A stretch of DNA of 64,000 nucleotides from Tyzzerella sp. Lineage in GTDB: Bacteria; Bacillota; Clostridia; Lachnospirales; Lachnospiraceae. Positions within the stretch are counted from its first letter, which is position 1. Every line of letters begins with the position of its first letter. Below the pieces are notes generated by a model, which saw only the letters and a list, made by a program, of their open reading frames with translations, did not search any database and was not told the DNA's origin. Below are positions 16,303 through 24,510 of the stretch, piece after piece. The position numbers were made by a program, and so were the translations under genes. The DNA lies in contig JAFTWA010000055.1 of the NCBI GenBank assembly GCA_017465565.1, forward strand, positions 59,384-123,383. Reading direction: 5' to 3'.

Positions 16303-17396
16303 GAGACAACACAGAGCTAAAAGATGTAAAGAGAAGTCGTTTTCCAACATCACTTTTTGTGACTTATCTGGTGGTGCTTCTTTTGATGTCAGGCATTCAT
16401 GTGGGCATCATTGTATTTGTAAATAAAATCAAAATGCCTGAGATTCCGCAGGTTATTATTGCGCTTGTTTACTGGATAGCGGTATCAGCTGGAATTACCT
16501 GGTTTACAAGGGGGAAGGTAAAGACGACTTATGAAGAGCCATTGCATAAACTGACAGAAGCATCTGAAAAGGTGGCAAATGGAGATTTTTCTGTGTATGT
16601 ACCGACGATTCACACGGCAGATAAGTGGGACTATCTGGATGTAATGATTACAAACTTTAATAAAATGGTAGAAGAGCTGGGAAGCATTGAAACATTGAAG
16701 ACAGATTTTGTTTCAAATGTATCTCACGAGATGAAAACACCGATTGCGGTTATTAAGAATTATGCAGAGATGCTCCAGATGCCGAATCTCACAGAAGAAC
16801 AGCGGAAAGAATATGCTGAAAATATCGAACAGGCATCAGTAAGACTTTCTGGCTTGATTGGAAATATCTTAAAGCTTAACAGACTGGAAAACCAGAGAAT
16901 TACTCCAAGCGTAGAAATCTATGACGTGTGCAGACAGGTCTGCGATTGTGTGATTCAGTTCGAGGAAATCTGGGAAGAAAAAAATATTGAAATAGAAGTA
17001 GATATGGAAGATGAAGCTTTCGTAAAAGCAGATGAAAGTTTATTAGAATTAGTTTGGAATAATTTGATTTCCAACGCAATGAAATTCACAGAGCCAGGTG
17101 GAATTGTAACCGTTACTCAGGTAACAGAAGGAGATTTGGTGAAAATATCAGTGTCTGATACGGGTTGTGGTATGAGCAAAGAAAGTGTAAAACGTATTTT
17201 TGATAAATTTTATCAGGGGGATACTTCACATGCAACAGAGGGGAACGGTCTTGGCCTTGCACTTGTAAAACGTGTGTTAGAACTTTTAAATGGAGAAATT
17301 AATGTTACAAGTGAAGAGGGAAAAGGAAGTGCTTTTACAGTATTACTTCCAGCTGCCAATGTGAAGGATACAAAGGAGAAAGACAATGGAAAATAA
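16299..17396 (+). CDS. Sensor histidine kinase
   Basis: A 365-residue kinase with a GTG start overlapping the regulator stop. It has two transmembrane helices (about 19-42 and 50-71) with an almost absent extracellular loop, so it likely senses within the membrane or through the upstream membrane protein. A HAMP-like linker is followed by the H-box FVSNVSHEMKTPIAVIKN (phosphoacceptor His143), the N-box WNNLISNAMKF, and the G boxes VSDTGCGMS and GNGLGLALV. All catalytic boxes look intact. It forms a standard intramembrane-sensing pair with the adjacent response regulator. Confidence 0.93.
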   Translation: MRDNTELKDVKRSRFPTSLFVTYLVVLLLMSGIHVGIIVFVNKIKMPEIPQVIIALVYWIAVSAGITWFTRGKVKTTYEEPLHKLTEASEKVANGDFSVYVPTIHTADKWDYLDVMITNFNKMVEELGSIETLKTDFVSNVSHEMKTPIAVIKNYAEMLQMPNLTEEQRKEYAENIEQASVRLSGLIGNILKLNRLENQRITPSVEIYDVCRQVCDCVIQFEEIWEEKNIEIEVDMEDEAFVKADESLLELVWNNLISNAMKFTEPGGIVTVTQVTEGDLVKISVSDTGCGMSKESVKRIFDKFYQGDTSHATEGNGLGLALVKRVLELLNGEINVTSEEGKGSAFTVLLPAANVKDTKEKDNGK

Positions 17397-17916
17397 TTTT
17401 ATAGCATATGAATATAAGGAAATCGTTACAGATAGCGATAAAGCCTCGTTTTTACTGGATGGATATGAAAATTTTGGCTGGGAATTAGACCAGAATGTAA
17501 ATCATGAGAATGTGCTTGCAACGGGACACGGAAAGGTAGTAATTCGTCTGAAGCGCAATCGTAAGATTGTAAATAAAATGGAGCTTACTAGGTTACAGAG
17601 GAATTTTGAAGCACATTTGAAAGAAATAGAGGAGTTGGAAAGAAGTAAGACATCGGGAGCAGTGGTGACGGCACTCACGATTGGAATGATAGGAACTGTA
17701 TTTATGGCAGGGTCCGTATTTGCAATAGTTGCTCCACAACCGATTATATGGTTGTCCACTCTGCTTGCAATTCCAGCATTCATTGGTTGGATACTTCCAT
17801 ATTTTGTTTACAGAAAAAAAGTGGCGAAGCAGACGGAAAAGATGAATCTTTTAATTGAACAAAAATATGATGAAATATATGAAATCTTTGAAAAAGGAAA
17901 TAAACTATTGTATTAA
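17386..17916 (+). CDS. Hypothetical membrane protein of the two-component operon
   Basis: A 176-residue protein whose start overlaps the kinase end by 11 bp. A soluble N-terminal half (residues 1-85, charged, with AYEYKEIVTDSDKASFLLDGYENFGW) precedes two transmembrane helices (about 92-112 and 118-138) and a helical cytoplasmic tail. It may be an accessory factor for the kinase or a target. No recognised domain. It is the last gene before the large foldback. Confidence 0.7.
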   Translation: MENNFIAYEYKEIVTDSDKASFLLDGYENFGWELDQNVNHENVLATGHGKVVIRLKRNRKIVNKMELTRLQRNFEAHLKEIEELERSKTSGAVVTALTIGMIGTVFMAGSVFAIVAPQPIIWLSTLLAIPAFIGWILPYFVYRKKVAKQTEKMNLLIEQKYDEIYEIFEKGNKLLY

Positions 17917-17936
17917 GGAAACCTCCAAAAATTCAA

Positions 17937-18800
17937 TTTGGGGACACCACTAAACGCAATTGGGGACGTAGTCAAATTGAATTTCAATGTCATTAAGTTG
18001 TGGAAACGTTCTGGCTACAATGACTAAAAAACAATCAAATTAAAATTAGAGATATTAATCCAATGCACCGTTTTTGATATGGTGGATTTTTACTTGGATA
18101 AAAAAATTGAGATTTTCCATATACAATATTTTTGTGGCCCCATGGAAAAAAATCTCCTACTTTTCATGAAATTCCCTTGATTTTTTGCTCCTTTTTTCCT
18201 TATGCGAGAAAAGTGTTCCTGGATGCCAACAGATTTGCCCAAAGTATATACATAGAGCGACATTTTTACTCTATATGGAAAATGCAGAAGGAAATCTGTA
18301 AGGGATTAGCCTATATTTCTTTTCCATAGTAGTAAGGCTTCATCTTTCGTATTTTCTAACAGCCCACGAGCCAAGATGTTATTACAGTTTGCTTTGCACA
18401 ATTGCATTTATGTCTCGTGTGCTATAAGAAAATCTGTGAAAGATTGCAGATGTACTGCTACGCAAAAGAAATATAGGCTTATCCCTTACAGATTTCCTTC
18501 TGCATTTTCCATATAGAGTAAAAATGTCGCTCTATGCATATACTTTGGGCGAATCTGTTGGCATCCAGGAACACTTTTCTCGCATAAGGAAAAAAGGAGC
18601 AAAAAATCAAAGGAATTTCATGAAAAGTAGGAGATTTTTCTCCATGGAGCTACAAAAAAGTTGTATATGGAAAATCTCAATTTTTTTATCCAAGTAAAAA
18701 TCCACCACATCAAAAACGATGCAGTGGATTATATCTCTAATTATAATTTGATTGTTTTTTAGTCATTGTAGCCAGAACGTTTCCACAACTCCCCAATTTG
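17937..18800. repeat. Large intergenic foldback: two ~328-bp inverted arms around a 140-nt loop
   Basis: The 884-bp space between the convergent 17386 and 18801 genes holds no credible gene. It is filled by an inverted repeat: left arm 17996-18323 and right arm 18464-18790, which match over their whole length with about 13 substitutions and one 1-nt gap (around 96%). The loop has its own weaker complementarity (CCCACGAG near 18363 with CTCGTGTG near 18414, embedded in ATTTTCT/AGAAAAT). Outside the left arm lie TTGGGGAC units as at 7.9 kb, and outside the right arm lies their complement, CCCCAAATTG-like. A transcript from either side would fold into a roughly 330-bp near-continuous hairpin. 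Confidence 0.9.
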
Positions 18801-20186
18801 TTATTTTTTGAAATGTTCTTTTGTTAATTTAGCCACCGTTCCAGATAACAAGAACAGTGCAATCAAGTTTGGAATTGCCATAAGTCCGTTGCATGTATCA
18901 GAAATATTCCAAATCAACCCCAAATCTGCAGTTGCTCCTACGATAGCAATCAATGAGTACGCTAACATAAATGGTTTGAGAATCTTTGAGCCAAAGATAA
19001 ATTCCACACATCTTGCACCGTAAAGTCCCCATCCTAAAATAGTTGAAAATGCGAAACAGCAAAGTGCAACAGCTGTAAAAATAGACACCCAGCTTCCATA
19101 TGTAGCAGTGAAACCACTGATTGTAAGTTCCGCACCGGCATCCACACCGAATGCAATATCAATTCCACTACAAAGAATTGTCAAAGCTGTTAAAGTACAG
19201 ATAATGATTGTATCTGCAAACACTTCGAAAATACCGAAAAGCCCTTGTTTCACAGGAGAATCTGTATCTGCGCATGCGTGTGCGATGGAACCTGTACCGA
19301 GACCGGCTTCATTTGAAAAAATACCTCTGGATACACCCTTCTTCATGCTTAGGAAGAAACTACCAATTACACCACCTGTTATAGCGCTTGGATTAAAAGC
19401 ACCATAGAAGATAGAGTGGAATACCTCTGGAACAGCATCAATGTTAAGGATAATAACACCAACACCTAAAATGATATAGAGTACAGCCATAAATGGAACT
19501 AAGCGTTCTGTTACGGTACCGATACGTTTGATGCCGCCAAGAAGAACTGCAGCAACGACCAAGGCAATAATGATACCGATGATAAGATTTACAGTTTTTG
19601 TAGATGTAGCATCAATAAGGTTGAAATTTAACAATGCAGAATCAATAGCAGTTGTAATTGTGTTTACCTGTGTTGCATTTCCCGTTCCAAATACAGTTAT
19701 GGCACCGAGAATTGCATAAAGGTATGCTAAGAATCTCCAGTTTTTGCTAAGTCCATTTTTGATATAGTACATTGGGCCGCCTACATAATCACCGTTAGGG
19801 TTCTTCTCACGGAAATGTACAGCGAGTGTTACTTCTGCAAACTTTGTACACATACCAAGTAAAGCTGACATCCACATCCAGAATACAGCACCAGGGCCAC
19901 CGATCGCGATAGCACCGGCAACACCGGCAATATTACCAGTTCCTACTGTGGCTGCGAGGGCAGTACACACTGCCTGGAAAGGTGTAATAGCACCCTCAGA
20001 AGCCTTATCTTGTTTTTCAAAGATACGCCCGATTGTTGATTTGAGCGCATGCCCGAATTTTCGAATTTGAATAAATTTCGTACGAATACTAAGAACCAGA
20101 CCAACGCCAATGATACAGATCATAGCAGGAACGCCCCATACGAAAGCGTTTACTTCGGAGTTAATCTGTGAAATTATTTCTAACAT
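18801..20186 (-). CDS. Sodium:alanine/glycine symporter (AGCS family)
   Basis: A 461-residue inner-membrane amino-acid:cation symporter with about 11 helices. Family landmarks visible are FQAVCTALAATVGTGNIAGVAGAI near residues 65-88, the GPGAVFWMWMSALLGMCTKFAEVTLA block, YVGGPMYYIKNGL, and GIFSNEAGLGTGSIAHA, the AGCS signature around the substrate site. It imports alanine or glycine with Na+. The start is preceded by GAGAGGATATATT. It is a single gene, convergent to the two-component operon. Confidence 0.93.
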   Translation of the reverse strand: MLEIISQINSEVNAFVWGVPAMICIIGVGLVLSIRTKFIQIRKFGHALKSTIGRIFEKQDKASEGAITPFQAVCTALAATVGTGNIAGVAGAIAIGGPGAVFWMWMSALLGMCTKFAEVTLAVHFREKNPNGDYVGGPMYYIKNGLSKNWRFLAYLYAILGAITVFGTGNATQVNTITTAIDSALLNFNLIDATSTKTVNLIIGIIIALVVAAVLLGGIKRIGTVTERLVPFMAVLYIILGVGVIILNIDAVPEVFHSIFYGAFNPSAITGGVIGSFFLSMKKGVSRGIFSNEAGLGTGSIAHACADTDSPVKQGLFGIFEVFADTIIICTLTALTILCSGIDIAFGVDAGAELTISGFTATYGSWVSIFTAVALCCFAFSTILGWGLYGARCVEFIFGSKILKPFMLAYSLIAIVGATADLGLIWNISDTCNGLMAIPNLIALFLLSGTVAKLTKEHFKK

Positions 20187-20392
20187 AATATATCCTCTCT
20201 CTTCTGAAATCTTAAAATACTTTTAGCATAATACCATAAAGTGGGAACAAGTACAATTGCTAATTTTATCTGCTATAAAAACTCAAGAATAAGAAATTGT
20301 ATTTTGTAAAAAATATTTTATTTTATGAAGAAATAGAGTAAAATTATAAATGGAATTAAGAATTGAGAATTTGCAAATTGAGGAGACTAACT

Positions 20393-21295
20393 ATGGTTTA
20401 TGTATCAATACAAACTATGACGGAATATTTAAGGCAAATTGTAGAAATAGAATCTTCTGTGTATAGTCAAGAGGAAGTTATAAAGAAGGCACATCAAGAA
20501 TTTAAACTTAAAGAATCCCGTAGATGGGAAAATTCTGGAAAACTTTCTAAACCTGACATGCCGAGGTACGAGACGGAATACAATGGTGTATCGTGTATAA
20601 TAGGAGGTATTGTTCTGCTGGGGGTTAGTTTTGTTTTTGGACTTAACTTGCTATTTTTGGAAAATTTGTTTCTTCTTCTTTTGGTTATTTTTACAGGTGT
20701 GTTCGGTGCTTATATGATTGATGTGGGATGGAAAACAAAAGCAGTAAAGGAAAGTAATCGAAAAAAAAGGGAAGAATATGAAGAGGCTATGAAAAAGTAT
20801 GAAGGGGCTTATATGAAAGAAAAGGAAAGAGACTCTGAACAATACGAAATAACAAAGAAGAATTATAAGGAGATGGTATTAGAATTAGAAAAAGTCCGAG
20901 ATGCGACGAAAAAAGTATTGCAGAAACTATATAGTGTAGGCTGGATATATCCTAAATATCGTAATATGATTGCAATGTGTACAATATATGAGTATTTTTC
21001 ATCTGGACGTGTCACAGCACTGGCAGGACCAGATGGGGCTTATAATTTGTATGAGTCTGAATTGAGGCAGAATATGATTGTTAATAGGCTGGACCAGATT
21101 ATTTCACAATTAGAGGAGATTAAAAATAATCAATACACGTTATATTTAGAACTCCGTAAAACAAATAGAATATTAGAGGGAGTTGCAAAAGATATACAAC
21201 AAATGAGGCAAATGGCTAATCTTATTGCTTTTCGTACAGGTAACATAGAAGTGAACGTTAGAGCATTAAGGTATTTTAAATCCATTATTGGTTAA
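20393..21295 (+). CDS. Membrane-anchored coiled-coil hypothetical protein
   Basis: A 300-residue protein. After a soluble N-terminus come two adjacent transmembrane helices (about 66-88 and 90-110). Then there is a long charged coiled coil (KESNRKKREEYEEAMKKYE, about 118-190), a short globular part (PKYRNMIAMCTIYEYFSSGRV) and a second helical region (LDQIISQLEEIKNNQYTLY) to the end. The YEYFxxGR segment is seen in uncharacterised Firmicute proteins. GAGGAG lies 7 bp before ATG 20393; an upstream in-frame start lacks an RBS. It stands alone upstream of the thiamine locus. Confidence 0.65.
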   Translation: MVYVSIQTMTEYLRQIVEIESSVYSQEEVIKKAHQEFKLKESRRWENSGKLSKPDMPRYETEYNGVSCIIGGIVLLGVSFVFGLNLLFLENLFLLLLVIFTGVFGAYMIDVGWKTKAVKESNRKKREEYEEAMKKYEGAYMKEKERDSEQYEITKKNYKEMVLELEKVRDATKKVLQKLYSVGWIYPKYRNMIAMCTIYEYFSSGRVTALAGPDGAYNLYESELRQNMIVNRLDQIISQLEEIKNNQYTLYLELRKTNRILEGVAKDIQQMRQMANLIAFRTGNIEVNVRALRYFKSIIG

Positions 21296-21315
21296 AAGAA
21301 AATGGACAAGTGTAA

Positions 21316-21344
21316 TTGACAATTTTATACATAAGTAGTAGACT
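21316..21344 (+). promoter_or_regulatory. Promoter of the thiamine-precursor transport operon
   Basis: TTGACA (21316-21321), 17-bp spacer, TAGACT (21339-21344), immediately upstream of the TPP riboswitch. Confidence 0.7.
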
Positions 21345-21358
21345 AATTAAGACAACTA

Positions 21359-21449
21359 AAAGGGGAGCTGGTAATTCAGCCGGCTGAGATGAAATGTAGT
21401 CATTTCGAACCCGAGAACCTGATCTGGATAATGCCAGCGTAGGAAGAGT
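21359..21449 (+). ncRNA. TPP (thiamine pyrophosphate) riboswitch
   Basis: A canonical THI-element: GGGGAGCTGG start, the CCGGCTGAGA conserved P2-side motif (near 21380), a variable P3 hairpin (GAAATGTAGTCATTTC), then CCCGAGAACCTGATCTGGAT and AATGCCAGCGTAGG. These match the TPP-binding J3/2, P4 and P5 consensus. It precedes a terminator hairpin and an operon for uptake of thiamine precursors, so TPP binding should switch off transcription. Confidence 0.97.
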
Positions 21450-21461
21450 ACATTTTGATTA

Positions 21462-21510
21462 TAGAATTGAAATTCTAGCACCTGGATATTAAATTTCCAG
21501 GTGTTTTTTT
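21462..21510 (+). terminator. Expression-platform terminator of the TPP riboswitch
   Basis: A small hairpin TAGAATT-GA-AATTCTA (21462-21477) is followed by the strong stem CACCTGGA...TCCAGGTG (21479-21503) and seven Ts. Its position about 30 bp after the aptamer fits TPP-dependent premature termination. Confidence 0.85.
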
Positions 21511-21605
21511 CTTTGCATTTCGCCGGCGCGCAGCGGTTTGTGAGAAAATGCACTCCCAACACATTCAGGTTTGTAATTTCATTCAAAGAAAAGGAGAAGA
21601 GAATT

Positions 21606-21902
21606 ATGAACGCAAGTATAGCAATTCAAGTGTTACCAAAGGTAAATGGTGACGAAGAAACAATCCGCATCGTGGATGCCGTCATTGATTACATCAAATC
21701 TACTGGGCTAAACTATTTTGTAGGGCCATGTGAAACTTCTATTGAAGGGGACTATGATGAGCTTATGGAAATCATCAAAGAATGTCAGAAGGTGGCAGTA
21801 AAGGCAGGGGCGAAAGCGGTATCTGCTTATGTAAAAATCAATTATCGTCCAGAAGGAGAAGTGTTAACCATTGAAAAGAAAGTCACAAAACATCACCAAT
21901 AG
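21606..21902 (+). CDS. Thiamine-binding MTH1187/COG0011-family protein
   Basis: A 98-residue ferredoxin-fold protein of the MTH1187/YqgV type: IAIQVLPKVNG start, VDAVIDYIKSTGLNYFVGPCETSIEGDYDELMEII core and a VKINYRPEGEV end. Members bind thiamine or hydroxymethylpyrimidine and often sit in thiamine-salvage operons, as here behind a TPP riboswitch. ATG 21606 follows AAAGGAGAAGAG; a start at 21501 would run through the terminator and is rejected. It overlaps the permease gene by 32 bp. Confidence 0.85.
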   Translation: MNASIAIQVLPKVNGDEETIRIVDAVIDYIKSTGLNYFVGPCETSIEGDYDELMEIIKECQKVAVKAGAKAVSAYVKINYRPEGEVLTIEKKVTKHHQ

Positions 21903-22632
21903 AATATGGTCATGCTCAGCAATTGCAGTGATTTTGATACTGTGGCAGGCAGTCAGTTCACTGGGAATCGTGGATAGCTTTATGTTGCCGTCTCCAGTGA
22001 AGGTAGTGCAGGCATTCGTGGCGGAATTTCCACAGCTTATGGAGCATTCTGTGATTACTTTGGCAGAAGCGTTTTTAGGACTGGGACTTGGAGTTTTGCT
22101 GGGGTTTGTCATGGCGGTTTTTATGGACCAGTTTGACAAATTATATCAAGCCTGCTATCCCCTTATTGTACTTACACAGACCATACCAACGGTAGCGATT
22201 GCGCCGTTATTAGTACTGTGGTTTGGATATGAAATGACACCAAAGGTAATCTTGATTGTAATCACTACATTTTTCCCGATTACAGTAGGATTATTAAATG
22301 GTTTTAAATCTGTGGATACAGATTCTGTCAATTTACTTCGGGCAATGGGTGCTGGCAGATGGCAGATTTTCTGGCACATCAAATTCCCGGGGGCAATGTC
22401 ACAGTTTTTTGCGGGACTTCGCATTTCTGCGTCCTATGCAGTTGTTGGAGCAGTGATTTCCGAATGGCTTGGAGGCTTCGGAGGTCTTGGTGTTTATATG
22501 ACTCGTGTAAAAAAAGCATTTTCTTTTGATAAAATGTTCGCAGTCATTTTCTTGATTTCCATCATCAGTTTACTCCTGATGAAGGGCGTGGACCTTTTGC
22601 AAAAGAAGTGTATGCCATGGGAAAAGGAGTAG
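21871..22632 (+). CDS. thiX: ABC transporter permease for thiamine precursor (ThiX-like)
   Basis: A 253-residue NitT/TauT-type permease with six transmembrane helices. The EAA-like cytoplasmic loop reads LLRAMGAGRWQIFWHIKFPGAM (about 148-169), the ATPase-docking site. It begins with TTG 21871 inside the previous gene (GGAG 12 bp upstream). No ATG is available before a conserved stretch, so start choice is moderately certain. Together with the binding protein and ATPase downstream it forms a ThiXYZ-type importer for a pyrimidine thiamine precursor, controlled by the TPP riboswitch. Confidence 0.85.
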   Translation: MKRKSQNITNRIWSCSAIAVILILWQAVSSLGIVDSFMLPSPVKVVQAFVAEFPQLMEHSVITLAEAFLGLGLGVLLGFVMAVFMDQFDKLYQACYPLIVLTQTIPTVAIAPLLVLWFGYEMTPKVILIVITTFFPITVGLLNGFKSVDTDSVNLLRAMGAGRWQIFWHIKFPGAMSQFFAGLRISASYAVVGAVISEWLGGFGGLGVYMTRVKKAFSFDKMFAVIFLISIISLLLMKGVDLLQKKCMPWEKE

Positions 22633-22636
22633 AAAT

Positions 22637-23641
22637 ATGAAAAAGAAATTATATACATTATTATTAGCAGTTGTAATGCTGTTTGCTATGACAGCATGCG
22701 GAAATAGCGATACAGAAAATAATTCAGATAAAGAATTAGAAAAAGTTACATTTGTTCTTGACTGGACACCAAACACAAACCACACAGGTTTGTATGTTGC
22801 GCAGGCAAAAGGATATTTTGAAGAAGCTGGATTAGAGGTTGAGATTCAGCAGCCACCAGAAGACGGTGCAGCAGTTCTTGTGGCATCTGGAAAAGCGGAT
22901 TTTGGAGTGTCTTTCCAGGATTCTATGGCAGCAGCGCTTGTAGGAGAGGATGCACTCCCAATCACAGCAGTTGCAGCAGTCATCCAGCATAATACTTCGG
23001 GAATCATCTCTCGCGCAGGGGAAGGCATGGATACTCCAAAAGGAATGGAAGGTCATTCTTACGCGACATGGAATGGGGCAATTGAGCTTGCAACTTTAGA
23101 AGAGGTTGTGAAGGCAGACGGCGGAGATTTCTCAAAAGTAGAATTGATTCCAAGTACAGTAACTGACGAAGTAACTGCTCTTAGAACAAATTCTGTAGAT
23201 TCTATTTGGATTTTCTACGCATGGGCAGGCGTGAAGACTGAATTAGAAGGATTAGAAACAGACTATTTTGAATTTGCAGACATTGACCCAGTATTCGACT
23301 ATTACACACCGGTAATTATTGCGGGAAATAAATTCTTAGAAGAAAATCCAGACACGGCAAAAGCGTTTATGGAAGCGGTCAGCAAAGGCTATGAATTTGC
23401 AATTGAAAATCCAGAAGAAGCGGCTGACATTCTTTGCGGAGCAGCACCAGAGTTAGATAAAGAATTGGTATTAGCTAGCCAGAAATATTTGGCAGAAGAG
23501 TATAAAGCGGACGCAGAGTATTGGGGTCAGATTGACGCAGACAGATGGAACAATTTCTACAAATGGGTAAATGACAACAAATTGGTGGAAGAAGAGGTTC
23601 CGCTTAATACAGGCTTCACGAATGATTATTTGCCACAATAG
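22637..23641 (+). CDS. thiY: ABC substrate-binding lipoprotein, NMT1/THI5-like (ThiY-like)
   Basis: A 334-residue lipoprotein (lipobox MTAC, Cys about 21). It has the THI5/ThiY signature LDWTPNTNHTGLYVAQAKGYFEEAGL (about 41-66) and downstream GKADFGVSFQDSMAAA, which bind the pyrimidine ring. ThiY proteins capture N-formyl-4-amino-5-aminomethyl-2-methylpyrimidine or HMP from thiamine breakdown. It begins 4 bp after the permease stop with GGAG spacing. Riboswitch control and family agree well with the assignment. Confidence 0.9.
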   Translation: MKKKLYTLLLAVVMLFAMTACGNSDTENNSDKELEKVTFVLDWTPNTNHTGLYVAQAKGYFEEAGLEVEIQQPPEDGAAVLVASGKADFGVSFQDSMAAALVGEDALPITAVAAVIQHNTSGIISRAGEGMDTPKGMEGHSYATWNGAIELATLEEVVKADGGDFSKVELIPSTVTDEVTALRTNSVDSIWIFYAWAGVKTELEGLETDYFEFADIDPVFDYYTPVIIAGNKFLEENPDTAKAFMEAVSKGYEFAIENPEEAADILCGAAPELDKELVLASQKYLAEEYKADAEYWGQIDADRWNNFYKWVNDNKLVEEEVPLNTGFTNDYLPQ

Positions 23642-23650
23642 GAGGAATTT

Positions 23651-24388
23651 ATGGCAGTTTTGAGCGTAAAGGATGTATCCAAATCCTTTGATGACGAAAA
23701 GATTATTAACAAAATATCGATAGAGCTTCATCAGGGTGAGATTGTCTCTCTTCTTGGTGTCAGCGGTGGCGGTAAGACAACGCTTTTCAATGTGATTGCT
23801 GGACTCAGCATACCTGATGAGGGAAGTGTTTGGCTTGACGGCGAGGATGTGACTGGGAAACCAGGAAATGTAAGCTATATGCTTCAGAAAGATTTGCTTC
23901 TTCCATACCGTACCGTTGTTGATAACGTTGCGCTCCCGCTTATTATCCGAGGCATGAAGAAAAAAGAAGCACGCGAAAAGGCTGCCAGTTATTTTGAGGA
24001 ATTTGGGCTCGAAGGAACTGAGAAGAAATATCCAGCACAGCTTTCGGGCGGAATGAAGCAGAGAGCAGCTCTCCTTCGTACCTATTTATTTTCAGAAAAA
24101 GTAGCACTCCTCGATGAGCCATTTTCAGCACTCGATATGCTGACGAAAAAGGCGGTGCATGAATGGTATTTGGATGTGATGGAAAAGATACAGTTATCGA
24201 CGCTGTTTATTACACATGATATTGATGAGGCCATTTTATTGTCAGACAGAATTTATCTGCTCACGGGAAAGCCTGGAGAGATTACAAAAGAGATTGTGAT
24301 TAAAGAACCAAAGCCAAGAAGAAAAGATTTCAATTTGACGGAAGAATTTTTAGAGTATAAAAGAGAAATATTGGCTCATTTGAGTTAA
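23651..24388 (+). CDS. thiZ: ABC transporter ATP-binding protein (ThiZ-like)
   Basis: A 245-residue ATPase with Walker A GVSGGGKTT (36-44), the signature QLSGGMKQRAALLRTYL, Walker B VALLDEPFSALD and the switch ITHDIDEA. All are intact. It completes the thiamine-precursor importer; RBS GGAGG is 6 bp upstream. A terminator hairpin follows. Confidence 0.93.
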   Translation: MAVLSVKDVSKSFDDEKIINKISIELHQGEIVSLLGVSGGGKTTLFNVIAGLSIPDEGSVWLDGEDVTGKPGNVSYMLQKDLLLPYRTVVDNVALPLIIRGMKKKEAREKAASYFEEFGLEGTEKKYPAQLSGGMKQRAALLRTYLFSEKVALLDEPFSALDMLTKKAVHEWYLDVMEKIQLSTLFITHDIDEAILLSDRIYLLTGKPGEITKEIVIKEPKPRRKDFNLTEEFLEYKREILAHLS

Positions 24389-24396
24389 TCAAGGAA

Positions 24397-24432
24397 GTAG
24401 CATCTTATCTTGTTAGATAGGGTGCTATTTTT
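24397..24432 (+). terminator. Terminator of the thiamine transport operon
   Basis: TAGCATCTTATCT-TGTT-AGATAGGGTGCTA stem with two mismatches, then TTTTTG, 9 bp after the ATPase stop. Confidence 0.8.
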
Positions 24433-24510
24433 GTATATTAGAAGTGGTTGACGAAATAATAATTTTATAAGAAAATATAAGAAGGTTAAATATAAATCGG
24501 AGGAAACAAA

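Noticed and set aside
18132-18329. A 65-codon plus-strand frame in the left arm of the foldback
   Set aside because: No RBS, unusual composition, and it is not preserved as a meaningful frame in the right arm; explained by the inverted repeat.
21501-21605. Longer N-terminus for the COG0011 thiamine-binding protein
   Set aside because: It would be translated from within the riboswitch terminator; ATG 21606 has the RBS and the family start.
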